In this document: positions 54,109 to 62,724 of the stretch, piece after piece | Numbering within the stretch: position 1 is the first letter of the stretch | Layout: every line of letters begins with the position of its first letter | Origin: JACPYF01 sp947085845 | Lineage (GTDB): Bacteria > Patescibacteriota > Saccharimonadia > Saccharimonadales > Saccharimonadaceae | Length of the DNA: 64,000 nucleotides | Reading direction: 5' to 3' | Assembly: GCA_947085845.1 (NCBI GenBank) | Contig: CAMTXO010000001.1 | Span: 186,001-250,000, forward strand | Program-made: the position numbers and the translations under genes | Notes under the pieces: model-generated | What the model saw: the letters and a program-made list of their open reading frames with translations, nothing else | What the model was told of the DNA's origin: nothing | Databases searched by the model: none

Positions 54109-55304
54109 CGTTTATAGTAACGGTCGAGCCACGTTTTTTGCAATGTATAGAAAGAGCCGTCCTCTATACTAGCTCGTATATCGTCAACTAGTTTTATAAT
54201 AAAGTATTCATTATGTATCGAAGCAAGCGTGCCAGCTAAGGTTTCTTTGGCTTTAAAAAGGTGTCGGATATAGGCACAAGTATAATTTTGGCAGGTATAG
54301 CACTGACAATCGTTGATAATAGGATTAAAATCTTTTTCAAATCGCTTTGCGGTTATATTAACCCTTCCGTCATAGGTATACACCGACCCATTGCGCCCAA
54401 CACGAGTTGGGGAAACGCAGTCAAAGGTATCTATTCCCTGCTCTATAGCTGCAAAAATATCATCTGGTTCACTGATACCTAACAAATGTTTTGGCTTATT
54501 TTCAGGTAATATTTCGTTGACCCATCGTATTATTTCACCCATTTGGCTTTTTTCAAGTGCGCCACCAATGCCATAGCCGTCAAAGTCCATAGCCCCAAGT
54601 TCGGTGGCTGCTTTCTTGCGCAAATCCTCATACTGAGCACCCTGTAAGACGCCGAACAATGCCTGGTAGGGACGCTCAGGGTGTGCTTTTCGTAGTTTCT
54701 TCACTTCGTCTAGTGATTGCTGTGCCCATCTATGAGTTCTATCGAGTGACTCTACTTGATAATCATAGCTATCGTGTAGTGAAGTCAGCTCGTCAAAAGC
54801 AAAAATTATATCTGCACCAATTGAGTGTTGTACTTGCATAGAATGTTCTGGCGTAAAGCGATGCTTGCTGCCGTCTAGATGGGATTTGAATGTTACTCCA
54901 TCATCGTCGACAAAGGCGTGGCGAGTTTTTGCAGGCGCTATAACTTCGTCGTAGGCCAATTCGTCACTCTGCATAGCGAGAACTTTTTTAAAACCGCTAC
55001 CCAGCGAAAGTATTTGAAATCCACCGCTATCGGTGAAAGTCGGACCTTTCCAATTCATAAACGAGCCCAAACCTCCCGCCTCTTCTATTAATGCATGGCC
55101 CGGCTGAAGATATAAATGATAGGCATTTGCGAGTACGGCCTGCGCATGTACACCCTTAACTTGTTCAGGTGTCATAGCTTTTACATTAGCCTTTGTCCCG
55201 ACAACAATAAAAGCAGGAGTTTTTATATCACCGTGTGGTGTTTTTATCACTCCAGTTCGGGCCAGCGCACCGTCTAATCTACTTTTTACTTGAAATTTAA
55301 ACAT
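54105..55304 (-). CDS. tgt: tRNA-guanine transglycosylase
   Basis: A 399-residue TGT: TIM-barrel with FTDSGGFQI near residue 90 (nucleophile/acid region), FDCVSPTRVGRNG near 290 and zinc ligands C.C..C near 330 (DCQCYTCQNYT) plus a His further on. It exchanges G34 for a queuine-type base. The loop equivalent to LAVG of the classical bacterial enzyme reads ALEK (GIGGALEKSQM near 244), so substrate choice may differ. No preQ1-to-queuosine genes are in the window. Confidence 0.93.
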   Translation of the reverse strand: MFKFQVKSRLDGALARTGVIKTPHGDIKTPAFIVVGTKANVKAMTPEQVKGVHAQAVLANAYHLYLQPGHALIEEAGGLGSFMNWKGPTFTDSGGFQILSLGSGFKKVLAMQSDELAYDEVIAPAKTRHAFVDDDGVTFKSHLDGSKHRFTPEHSMQVQHSIGADIIFAFDELTSLHDSYDYQVESLDRTHRWAQQSLDEVKKLRKAHPERPYQALFGVLQGAQYEDLRKKAATELGAMDFDGYGIGGALEKSQMGEIIRWVNEILPENKPKHLLGISEPDDIFAAIEQGIDTFDCVSPTRVGRNGSVYTYDGRVNITAKRFEKDFNPIINDCQCYTCQNYTCAYIRHLFKAKETLAGTLASIHNEYFIIKLVDDIRASIEDGSFYTLQKTWLDRYYKR

Positions 55305-55372
55305 CTCTACTACATCCTAGTATACGCGAGCATTAGGTTTTTTGACTGATTAGGCGCATAATATAGGGTAGA

Positions 55373-55582
55373 ATGACAATTGAGGAAATTATTGCAAAAC
55401 TAAAAGAGCTCCAAGAAGACCCAACAATGGTCACAAAAAGCGCTTACAGTCCTGCCGCCATTGAGTACCCTGACAGCAGGTATCCTTTCGTTGAAATACA
55501 TTTGACGTATCTACGTAAGCACCCGCAAGTTAACCCTATGCAATATATCTCGAACCTAGAACTAATGATAAAAAAACGCTAA
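55373..55582 (+). CDS. Unknown 69-residue protein
   Basis: A short soluble protein starting MTIEEIIAKLKELQEDPTMV. No Shine-Dalgarno is seen, and CATAAT stands 10 bases before the ATG. Lysine-rich at the end. No family recognised. Confidence 0.55.
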   Translation: MTIEEIIAKLKELQEDPTMVTKSAYSPAAIEYPDSRYPFVEIHLTYLRKHPQVNPMQYISNLELMIKKR

Positions 55583-55583
55583 A

Positions 55584-55622
55584 AGTAAAAACTCCCCAGC
55601 AACATTCATTGTCGCTGGGGAG
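55584..55622 (-). terminator. Terminator of the Ig/Calx-beta gene
   Basis: CTCCCCAGC (55592-55600) pairs with GCTGGGGAG (55614-55622), and on the minus strand TTTTTACTTTT follows. Confidence 0.9.
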
Positions 55623-55667
55623 GGTTTGGCGTTCTCGTCCTTTCAGACAAGAAGCCAGGTTGTGGAA

Positions 55668-56864
55668 TCAGCCGTTGGCGTCATCCCTGATCGTGCCGGT
55701 TGTTACACCGACAGTGTTTAGATCACAACTGATGTAAAGCAAGAAGAAAAGCTCGGTGAGTTCCCTCTTGGTATCAGCAGTGATTTTGACTGTGATCACC
55801 GTTGTTGTTTGACCCGCTGGGATCGTCACGCTCTTTGGCAACAAAATGTTGCTTTGGAAGTCGCCGACTCCGGCTGTTCCGGGCAAGGCCCAGTAAGCAA
55901 CATCGACATCTTCGTCGGTTGGGTGTGACAAAGTCACTAGGAATTCGGCATACACCGGGAGCATACCCGGATCACCTTCCGTAACAACCGCCGGGCTGAC
56001 TGTCAGCGTCGGTGGCGGCAGCTGGGTGTAGGTGACCGAAACCGAATCGCTACTTGCTAGACCTTCCTGGTCTGTACAAGTCACGGTAATGACATTGACA
56101 CCTGGCTGCAGAGTTACCTGACCGCCACTTGTCTTGTCACAACTAGGCGGATCACCAGAGTCATCACCTGCAATGTAGTCCAGCTGAACGCTACTCGTAG
56201 ATACGGTGTCGCCATCAGATGGCGAAGTGATATCGACTGTTGGTGCTACATTGACGGGCGTATACGTCACATTGACTGTGTCCGTACCCGTATTACCTGC
56301 TGCATCCGTACAACTAACTGTTATCTCGTTCGCACCCTCTGTCAGAGTGACGTCCGAGCCGTTCAGTAGATCACATGTTGGTGATGTGTCTGTGGTGTTA
56401 TCTGTCACTGTGTAAGCGAGAGAAACCGTATCCACAGCGTAATCATCACCATCTTGCGGCGAAGTGATCTCGACAACCGGCGCCTCTGTGTCCGGTGGCG
56501 GACCAATAGGCGCGATCACGAACGTCACAGTCGAGATCACAGGCGGTACCGGAGAACTGTTGCCATCCGTCAGTCGCACTGTGCATGTCTGCTGTCCGGC
56601 CGTCAGTGGTGGCGTGTACTTGATGTGTGTTGTGTCTTGAAACAAACACGGCGCACCAACCGTTAGTTGGTAAATTGACACCGTATTTCCATCAGGATCG
56701 GTTCCTATCTGAGAGACAGGAATGATCAGCTGGGGGTCTCCAGCCGTCACGTTGATTGTTGGGTTCGTAGCAACTGGCGGGGCTGCCATTGCTGTCGAAG
56801 CTCCAACGAGCGAGAGCGCAGCTGCTACTAGAACAGCGAGCCCAAGCCTACTTTTTTTCATCAT
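55668..56864 (-). CDS. Secreted Ig-like / Calx-beta repeat protein
   Basis: A 398-residue exported protein: signal peptide (MMKKSRLGLAVLVAAALSLV...AMAA), then a cadherin-like opening domain, two Ig-like repeats starting PVVEITSPQDGDDY and PTVDITSPSDGDTV, each with a cysteine pair, and a Calx-beta domain (TEGDPGMLPVYAEFLVTLSHP). There is no membrane anchor or sortase motif, so it is probably released or bound by contacts. GC-rich codons differ from neighbours. GAGGAG precedes the start. Confidence 0.82.
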   Translation of the reverse strand: MMKKSRLGLAVLVAAALSLVGASTAMAAPPVATNPTINVTAGDPQLIIPVSQIGTDPDGNTVSIYQLTVGAPCLFQDTTHIKYTPPLTAGQQTCTVRLTDGNSSPVPPVISTVTFVIAPIGPPPDTEAPVVEITSPQDGDDYAVDTVSLAYTVTDNTTDTSPTCDLLNGSDVTLTEGANEITVSCTDAAGNTGTDTVNVTYTPVNVAPTVDITSPSDGDTVSTSSVQLDYIAGDDSGDPPSCDKTSGGQVTLQPGVNVITVTCTDQEGLASSDSVSVTYTQLPPPTLTVSPAVVTEGDPGMLPVYAEFLVTLSHPTDEDVDVAYWALPGTAGVGDFQSNILLPKSVTIPAGQTTTVITVKITADTKRELTELFFLLYISCDLNTVGVTTGTIRDDANG

Positions 56865-56979
56865 TTTGATGAGGTTCTCCTCATATAAAGAACATGCCAG
56901 GTGGCACATCCGATTGACAAGCAACTTTAGAATTGTAGCTTTCTACCGCTGAAAAGTAAAGCTCACGAAGGTTAGTCCG

Positions 56980-59874
56980 CTATGCTTTTTCCAAAGATAT
57001 AGACAGATCATGGTCATCAATTTTGACATTTTCAACATACGAATATTCATCATTAGACAATTTTGTAGCCAAAGTTTCGGTAGTTATTGCATCTTGATGT
57101 TCAACGATTGCATCTTTTAGCTCACCACTGCCTTTGAGGCTCAGCTTTATCCGATCATCAACATTCAGACCAGCCTTTTTGCGAGCATTTTGCACTGCGC
57201 GAACAACTTCACGCACCAGTCCCTCACGCTTAAGTGCGGGTGTCATTGTTTTATCGAGCTCTGCTAAGTCACCTGTTTGAGCATTGGATCGTTGAACTTG
57301 CTTAACATTCACTTCTTCCGCAATGATTGACTCTAAATCTCTATTCAATTTCTCACCATGATAGGTTAACAACGATAATGGCTGGCGAACCTTTATTGAC
57401 TGTTCTGTCTCACTTTTTTGCATACGTTGACTTAGGCCGTCTTCAATAATTTGCCTTGTTCGGCTCATACTACGAAGCGAAAAGTCATCTACCTTGCCAA
57501 CTTTCGGCCAATCTAGCAGGTGCACACTCTCACCACCTGTTAGTTTTTGGTACAATTCCTCGCTCAAAAACGGTGTAAACGGCGCCATTATCTGCGATAG
57601 TAATGTCAAAACATAATGCAGGGTTCGATACGCGTCATTTTTGTCGCTATCATCACCTGATTTCCAAAAACGACGGCGGCTTCGGCGCACATACCAATTC
57701 GATGCATCGTCAATAAACGGCAAGATTGGCTTTACAGCTTCTTGCAGTTTGTATTCATCAATATTTTCACCAACTTCGGCTAGTAATTGATGTACACGGC
57801 TAACAATCCATTGGTCTAGTGGATTTGTTAAACCTTTCGGCTCACTCAAATCGCCTCCGCCAGCTGGCGGAATAAATTCCCAGCCATCAACACTAGCGTA
57901 CATGGTAAAGAAATCGTACATATTCCAAACCATAGAAAGCTTGCGTGCGACATCTTTAACGTCTTTGTCAGCTAGGTTTGCATCTTCACCACTGACCAGC
58001 GGCGAGTTCAAGAGGAATAATCTCAGCGAATCTGCACTCGTTTCATCCATGAGCTCAGTGGGGTCTGTATAGTTTTTCAACTTTTTGCTAATCTTTTTAC
58101 CATCTGCTGCATTTATAAAACCATTACAAATCAAATTTTTGTATGGGGATTGCCCAAACAGAGCTACATTTACCGCAGTGAGCGAATAAAACCAACCACG
58201 AGTTTGGTCGACGCCTTCAGTTATAAAATCTGCAGGAAAATTCGCCTCAAATTTTTCTTTATTCTCAAAAGGATAGTGAAATTGCGCAAATGGCATACTA
58301 CCAGACTCAAACCAACAGTCGATAACCTTTCCGATATGTTCCATTTTCGCACCATCGAGCTCAAATGTTACATCCATTACCATCGGTAAATGATAATCAT
58401 CTAGTTTTTTGCCAGTAAACTCTTCGAACTGCGCATATGATGCAAAAGCTTTGATAACTGGTGTGCCATCAGACTTCACACCCTTCCATACAGGTATTGG
58501 TGTCGCCCAGAAGCGGTCACGCGATAAATTCCAGTCCGGTGCGCTTTCGATAACGTTATGGAAACGCTTTTCTTTCAAAGACTTTGGAATCCAATTCGTA
58601 CTGTCGTTTGCCTTTTGCATGTCATTTTTTTGATCTTGGATGTCCATGAACCAGCTAGAGTGCGCTTTGTAGATTAATTTGTGACCACAGCGGTGACAGT
58701 GCGGATATTCGTGACGAATATAGTCGATTTTCATCGCTACGCCTTCGCTCAGTAATGTTTTTGCGATTTCTTTGTTGGTCTCCCAGATATTTTTGCCTAG
58801 CCATCTGCCAGATCCATAATTTCCGTTCTCGTCCACAACATGTACAACCGGCAAGTTCTTTTCTTGGGCCAGATTAAAGTCGTCTTCACCGTATGCTGGT
58901 GCAATATGAACAATTCCCGTACCGCTCTCGCTTGAAACAAAGTCGGCATCCTGAACTGCATGTGCATGAGGGCCATGATTTTCAAATAATGGCTCATACT
59001 TTTTGCCGACCAACCACTTGCCAGCAATTTCATCAACAATTTTATAGTCTAATGGTTGATGTTTTTCATTTACGAATACATCTTTTACTAAATCTTTGGC
59101 AACAACCATCTTTTTACCATCATATTCAACCACAACGTACGTTAAGTCGGGGTTTACAGCCAGCGCAACATTTGCAGGTAACGTCCACGGAGTGGTTGTC
59201 CATGCTAGTAGGTTCAAATCTTCATCTACAAGCTTGAAATACGTATATAAACTCGGATCAGTCACCTCTTTATAGCTGTTTTCCATTGCAACTTCTGACT
59301 TACTAATAGGAGTCCCGTCGTGTACGCAGTACATCAGTACTTTTTCACCTTCAAAAATCTTTCCTTTTTCATACAGCGTTGTAAATGCCCACCATATAGA
59401 TTCCATGTAGTTTTTATCCATAGTCTTGTAGGCACCTTGAAACTCTACCCAACGTCCTACTCGGTCGATAACCTCTTCCCATTCATTACCACCTTGCACC
59501 ATGGCTTCGCGACATTCTTTTACGTAGTCATGTATGCTGATTTTTGTGCCAATTTCACTTTTGTCTTTGATGTTGAGTTTCTTCTCAACATAGACTTCTG
59601 CTGGTAAACCATGACAATCCCAACCCCATGTTCTTTCAACCCTTTTGCCGCGCATAGTTTGATATCGTGCAATTGAATCTTTAATAGTAGAAACAAGCAA
59701 AGTTCCGTGGTGAGGTAGGCCAGTTATAAAGGGCGGGCCGTCGTAAAACACAAATGCGTTATCAGCAGGACGATTCTCGACAGACTTCTCAAAGGTCTTA
59801 TTCTTTTTCCATTGAGCAACTATGTCTTTTTCATATTCAATTGCTTTGCGACGTGTATTTGCTTTGAATTTCAC
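56980..59874 (-). CDS. ileS: Isoleucyl-tRNA synthetase, IleRS2 (eukaryote-like) type
   Basis: A 964-residue class I enzyme: HIGH motif as GLPHHGT near residue 50, TIKDSIARYQTMRG, an editing domain with WTTTPWTLPANVALAV near 225, KMSKS as GKKISKKLKNYTDP near 600, and a C-terminal helical domain. The HHGT and SKKLKNYTDP forms are those of IleRS2, the mupirocin-resistant type of eukaryotes and some bacteria. It begins with GTG (59874) after AAAGGA, behind a T-box leader. Confidence 0.94.
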   Translation of the reverse strand: MKFKANTRRKAIEYEKDIVAQWKKNKTFEKSVENRPADNAFVFYDGPPFITGLPHHGTLLVSTIKDSIARYQTMRGKRVERTWGWDCHGLPAEVYVEKKLNIKDKSEIGTKISIHDYVKECREAMVQGGNEWEEVIDRVGRWVEFQGAYKTMDKNYMESIWWAFTTLYEKGKIFEGEKVLMYCVHDGTPISKSEVAMENSYKEVTDPSLYTYFKLVDEDLNLLAWTTTPWTLPANVALAVNPDLTYVVVEYDGKKMVVAKDLVKDVFVNEKHQPLDYKIVDEIAGKWLVGKKYEPLFENHGPHAHAVQDADFVSSESGTGIVHIAPAYGEDDFNLAQEKNLPVVHVVDENGNYGSGRWLGKNIWETNKEIAKTLLSEGVAMKIDYIRHEYPHCHRCGHKLIYKAHSSWFMDIQDQKNDMQKANDSTNWIPKSLKEKRFHNVIESAPDWNLSRDRFWATPIPVWKGVKSDGTPVIKAFASYAQFEEFTGKKLDDYHLPMVMDVTFELDGAKMEHIGKVIDCWFESGSMPFAQFHYPFENKEKFEANFPADFITEGVDQTRGWFYSLTAVNVALFGQSPYKNLICNGFINAADGKKISKKLKNYTDPTELMDETSADSLRLFLLNSPLVSGEDANLADKDVKDVARKLSMVWNMYDFFTMYASVDGWEFIPPAGGGDLSEPKGLTNPLDQWIVSRVHQLLAEVGENIDEYKLQEAVKPILPFIDDASNWYVRRSRRRFWKSGDDSDKNDAYRTLHYVLTLLSQIMAPFTPFLSEELYQKLTGGESVHLLDWPKVGKVDDFSLRSMSRTRQIIEDGLSQRMQKSETEQSIKVRQPLSLLTYHGEKLNRDLESIIAEEVNVKQVQRSNAQTGDLAELDKTMTPALKREGLVREVVRAVQNARKKAGLNVDDRIKLSLKGSGELKDAIVEHQDAITTETLATKLSNDEYSYVENVKIDDHDLSISLEKA

Positions 59875-59879
59875 TTTTA

Positions 59880-60055
59880 TCCTTTCTAAAAATAAAAATC
59901 ATCTCTTTTGTCTATCAGAATCCCTACTGGGACGGTACCATCTGATTTCCAAAAGAAATGATTCTTTCAGCGCTTTATTTGTGTGATCTCACGGGTCACT
60001 TCCGTCGGGTTCTACTGTCCGCCAGCTGGCGGATTTCTTCCCGATCCTCGTGGTT
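59880..60055 (-). promoter_or_regulatory. T-box riboswitch leader of ileS
   Basis: On the minus strand the antiterminator is visible: TCAGA (59941-59945) pairs with TCTGA (59915-59919), enclosing the seven-base bulge TGGTACC (59934-59940) and a second helix GTCCC/GGGAT. The bulge end UGGU complements the ACCA end of tRNA-Ile. A hairpin of TCCGCCA/TGGCGGA (60018-60033), supported by TCGGG/CCCGA, is the stem I candidate. A candidate ATC specifier is at 59985-59987 but not firm. Helices AATCATTTCTTTTG/CAAAAGAGATGATT then T-rich RNA may terminate or hide the Shine-Dalgarno. Confidence 0.8.
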
Positions 60056-60084
60056 GATAGCCACTCGAGCGGATTAATTCTATT

Positions 60085-60957
60085 CTACACCTTTTTAACA
60101 GGTAATGGAATAAGGACGCTGGTTTTTGCTTTGTATTCTTTCCAGCCTACTCGTCCTTCGAAACGTTTTTCAGTTGGTGGAATGCCCGAAATATACAAAA
60201 TTAAAAATGTAATTGTTATTGGCCCGATCAGCCCAACCCACCAAGGCATGACACCCGCTGCGATGATACCAATTCCCCACCACTGCGTGATTTCACCAAA
60301 ATAATTTGGGTGACGACTGTACCGCCACAAACCAGATTGCACAATTGTACCTTTATTTTTTGTATTATCCAGATGGGCTTTTAGCTGCCTATCTGCAACA
60401 ACCTCAAAAACAAAACCCAATATCCAAACAGCAAGCCCTAAATATGTGAACACAGCCCACTGATTTCCATCAAAAAGATTAATGTGAATAACCGGTATAC
60501 AAATAATTGTCGCCAAAAGTGCCTGAGTTATATATATGCGAAAATATACATTAAAACTTTCTTTACCCCTCCAGTGGCGACGAAGTTCGGCATACCTTGG
60601 ATCTTCCGCTGTACTGCCGATTTTGCGTTTTCCAATGTGCCAAGCAAGCCGCAACCCCCACACCATTACAAGTGCTACAACCAAAAGAGAAAGACTGATG
60701 GGATTTATACTGTTATAGGCGATCAAATAACTCGTAAAACTTACGACTATAAATGTCGGACCCCAAGCAGCATCGATAATGTCATAGCGATTTATTTTTA
60801 ATGCAAATATAAAAATCAAGCTAATAAAACCTATGGCCGCGAGCAAACATATGCCCAAAGCAGCTAGTACATATGAAAGTTTTCCAGAATCAATAAGTGT
60901 TATGGTTGCTATACACGAATACACCAGAGCAATGATCGAAAAAAATAATACTGGCAC
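60085..60957 (-). CDS. DUF1295 membrane protein
   Basis: A 290-residue membrane protein with about eight helices and the steroid-reductase/ICMT-like RYSRHPNYFGEITQWWGIGI near residue 215. DUF1295 enzymes are NADPH-dependent or methyl-transfer-like membrane enzymes of unsettled substrate. It directly follows the DUF2177 gene with no spacing, a pairing also seen in other bacteria. Confidence 0.88.
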   Translation of the reverse strand: MPVLFFSIIALVYSCIATITLIDSGKLSYVLAALGICLLAAIGFISLIFIFALKINRYDIIDAAWGPTFIVVSFTSYLIAYNSINPISLSLLVVALVMVWGLRLAWHIGKRKIGSTAEDPRYAELRRHWRGKESFNVYFRIYITQALLATIICIPVIHINLFDGNQWAVFTYLGLAVWILGFVFEVVADRQLKAHLDNTKNKGTIVQSGLWRYSRHPNYFGEITQWWGIGIIAAGVMPWWVGLIGPITITFLILYISGIPPTEKRFEGRVGWKEYKAKTSVLIPLPVKKV

Positions 60958-61362
60958 TTAGTTGGCCATCCTTTGTAAAATATAGAATGCGGCAACTGAT
61001 ACGCTAGCAGTTAGCACCGTACCCCATATCAAATCAACGATTGTAATAGTCAGCGGATATCCTTTTAATGTGGCTAGATTAGTCAGATCGTATGTCGCAT
61101 ATGTCACAAAACCAAATAATGCACCCAGCCCTAGCGCCACTTTCCAATCATTTGATTGCATAGCGGGATTGATCACAAACACAACCAAACCAACCAAAAA
61201 CACCAGATAGAATACGATTGCTGCAGGTAAATTAGGTTTATCTAACAGTAGCGAACCTAACTGTGAACGATATAGTTTGTTAGCTACAAATGACAACCAG
61301 ATGCCGTCAATTACTGCGAACAGTGCACCTGCAATTAGGTAGCGAATAATAAAATCTGACAT
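60958..61362 (-). CDS. DUF2177 membrane protein
   Basis: A 134-residue protein with four membrane helices and the family pattern AVIDGIWLSFVA near residue 17 and FGFVTYATYDLTNLATLKGYPLTITIVDLIWGT near 83. Unknown function, frequently adjacent to DUF1295 genes. GGGGG stands 5 bases before the ATG. Confidence 0.9.
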   Translation of the reverse strand: MSDFIIRYLIAGALFAVIDGIWLSFVANKLYRSQLGSLLLDKPNLPAAIVFYLVFLVGLVVFVINPAMQSNDWKVALGLGALFGFVTYATYDLTNLATLKGYPLTITIVDLIWGTVLTASVSVAAFYILQRMAN

Positions 61363-61375
61363 ATAATCCCCCTTT

Positions 61376-62008
61376 TTAACTTATTAGAGCGTCACCAAAT
61401 TGAGCAACTATCAAAATCACCAGAAAAACCAATGCTGTCGCAAAAAATAGTCTATCGTAATCTTTTCGTAGCTGATTTTGAACTTTCTTTAAATGAGATT
61501 TCTTGAGTCCCAAAACATTATCCATCAAAACAATACGTAGCAAAGTAGCAAAAACAATAGTTGTCGATAGTGTAGTTAGCAAACACCATGGACATAGTAT
61601 TTGTATGACATATAAACTGTCAAAAAATAACCACAATGCAAATATCCATGCCCCTAAGATACCAGCTAGCAAGAGTTTGATTATCGCCCTGGTATACTTT
61701 GTGCCCATGAGACTACTGATTGCAAAGAAAAGGAATATTGAAAATCCAATGATACCCAAAAAGCTGTTCGGGAAACCTAATAATGATGCTTGTGGCGTCT
61801 TCATAACAGATGCACAGTTGAGAACGACATTGATACTACATGGTAGTTTCGAGTCAGGGTGTTCTAGTAGATGTATTTTGTCGACTGATAGCTGAAATGC
61901 AGCCAACAGAGCAAAAAATGAGAAGATTGCCATGACAATGAGGTTTACGTTGGCAGCTTTTCTATCTGACTCACGACGAAAGATATTCAAATGTAGATTA
62001 GTTAGCAT
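61376..62008 (-). CDS. Vitamin K epoxide reductase (VKOR) family protein
   Basis: A 210-residue membrane protein with five helices: cysteines LPCSINVVLNCASV near residues 55-65 (loop pair) and CPWC near 135 (active site), the layout of bacterial VKOR. It oxidises a periplasmic thioredoxin-fold partner using quinone, making disulfide bonds. It overlaps the thioredoxin-fold gene by 11 bases. Confidence 0.9.
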   Translation of the reverse strand: MLTNLHLNIFRRESDRKAANVNLIVMAIFSFFALLAAFQLSVDKIHLLEHPDSKLPCSINVVLNCASVMKTPQASLLGFPNSFLGIIGFSIFLFFAISSLMGTKYTRAIIKLLLAGILGAWIFALWLFFDSLYVIQILCPWCLLTTLSTTIVFATLLRIVLMDNVLGLKKSHLKKVQNQLRKDYDRLFFATALVFLVILIVAQFGDALIS

Positions 62009-62258
62009 AATAACTCACTTCGTCAATTAGCGGCAACGGCAAGCCTCTCCACTCATTTTGTAAAACCCCGTTATCATCTGTTGCGATGACAGTTGGATAC
62101 TCCATGATGTCGTATGTTTCACAAAATGCCGAGCCACTTGGACTCTCTGGGTCTACCAACTCCATTTTTTTAGCAGTACGTTTTTCAAAATCACGTAAAA
62201 AATCAGTTACAGCCCTTGCATGGTCGCTCTCTACTTTATAAACAATATAAGCTTTCAT
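61998..62258 (-). CDS. Thioredoxin-fold protein without CxxC
   Basis: An 86-residue glutaredoxin/thioredoxin-like protein: strand KAYIVYKVES, helix with one cysteine (SAFCETYDI near residue 46) and the cis-Pro loop EYPTVIATDDNG near 55. The CxxC motif is missing and no signal peptide is seen. It could bind the VKOR protein or another target rather than shuttle disulfides. Confidence 0.75.
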   Translation of the reverse strand: MKAYIVYKVESDHARAVTDFLRDFEKRTAKKMELVDPESPSGSAFCETYDIMEYPTVIATDDNGVLQNEWRGLPLPLIDEVSYYAN

Positions 62259-62265
62259 ATAGTTT

Positions 62266-62724
62266 CTACTTTTTCTTTGTTCGTAATTTTTCTAGTGCAC
62301 TAGCAAATTCATCAACTGTTTTAAACTCCTGATAAACACTAGCAAAACGCACATATGCGACTTGGTTTCTGTCGGCTAATTCCATAAGCACGAGGTCGCC
62401 AATTGCCTTGGAAGGCAGCTCGGTTTCACCACTGGCGTATAATTCGTTTTCAACCCTGGAAACAATTGCCTCAACCTCGAGATCAGATGAAAGGAATTTT
62501 CCTACCGAGCGATGAATAGCAGCAAACAACTTGTTGCGATCAAACAGCTCCCTAACGCCACCTTTTTTAATCACAGCTAAGTTTGGCCGTTCTACTCTTT
62601 CGTAGGTAGTGTAGCGATGTGCACACTTTAAACATTCTCGACGACGACGAATCGCTCCGCTCTCGGCAGCATCACGAGATTCAATTACTTTTGAATCGTC
62701 GTTATTGCAGTTGGGACACTTCAT
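62266..62724 (-). CDS. nrdR: Transcriptional repressor NrdR
   Basis: A 152-residue NrdR: zinc ribbon CPNC...CLKC (residues 3-37), then an ATP-cone domain (LAVIKKGGVRELFDRNKLFAAIHRS). It represses ribonucleotide reductase genes in response to ATP/dATP. It overlaps ftsZ by 4 bases, tying a nucleotide-supply regulator to the division gene. Confidence 0.96.
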   Translation of the reverse strand: MKCPNCNNDDSKVIESRDAAESGAIRRRRECLKCAHRYTTYERVERPNLAVIKKGGVRELFDRNKLFAAIHRSVGKFLSSDLEVEAIVSRVENELYASGETELPSKAIGDLVLMELADRNQVAYVRFASVYQEFKTVDEFASALEKLRTKKK

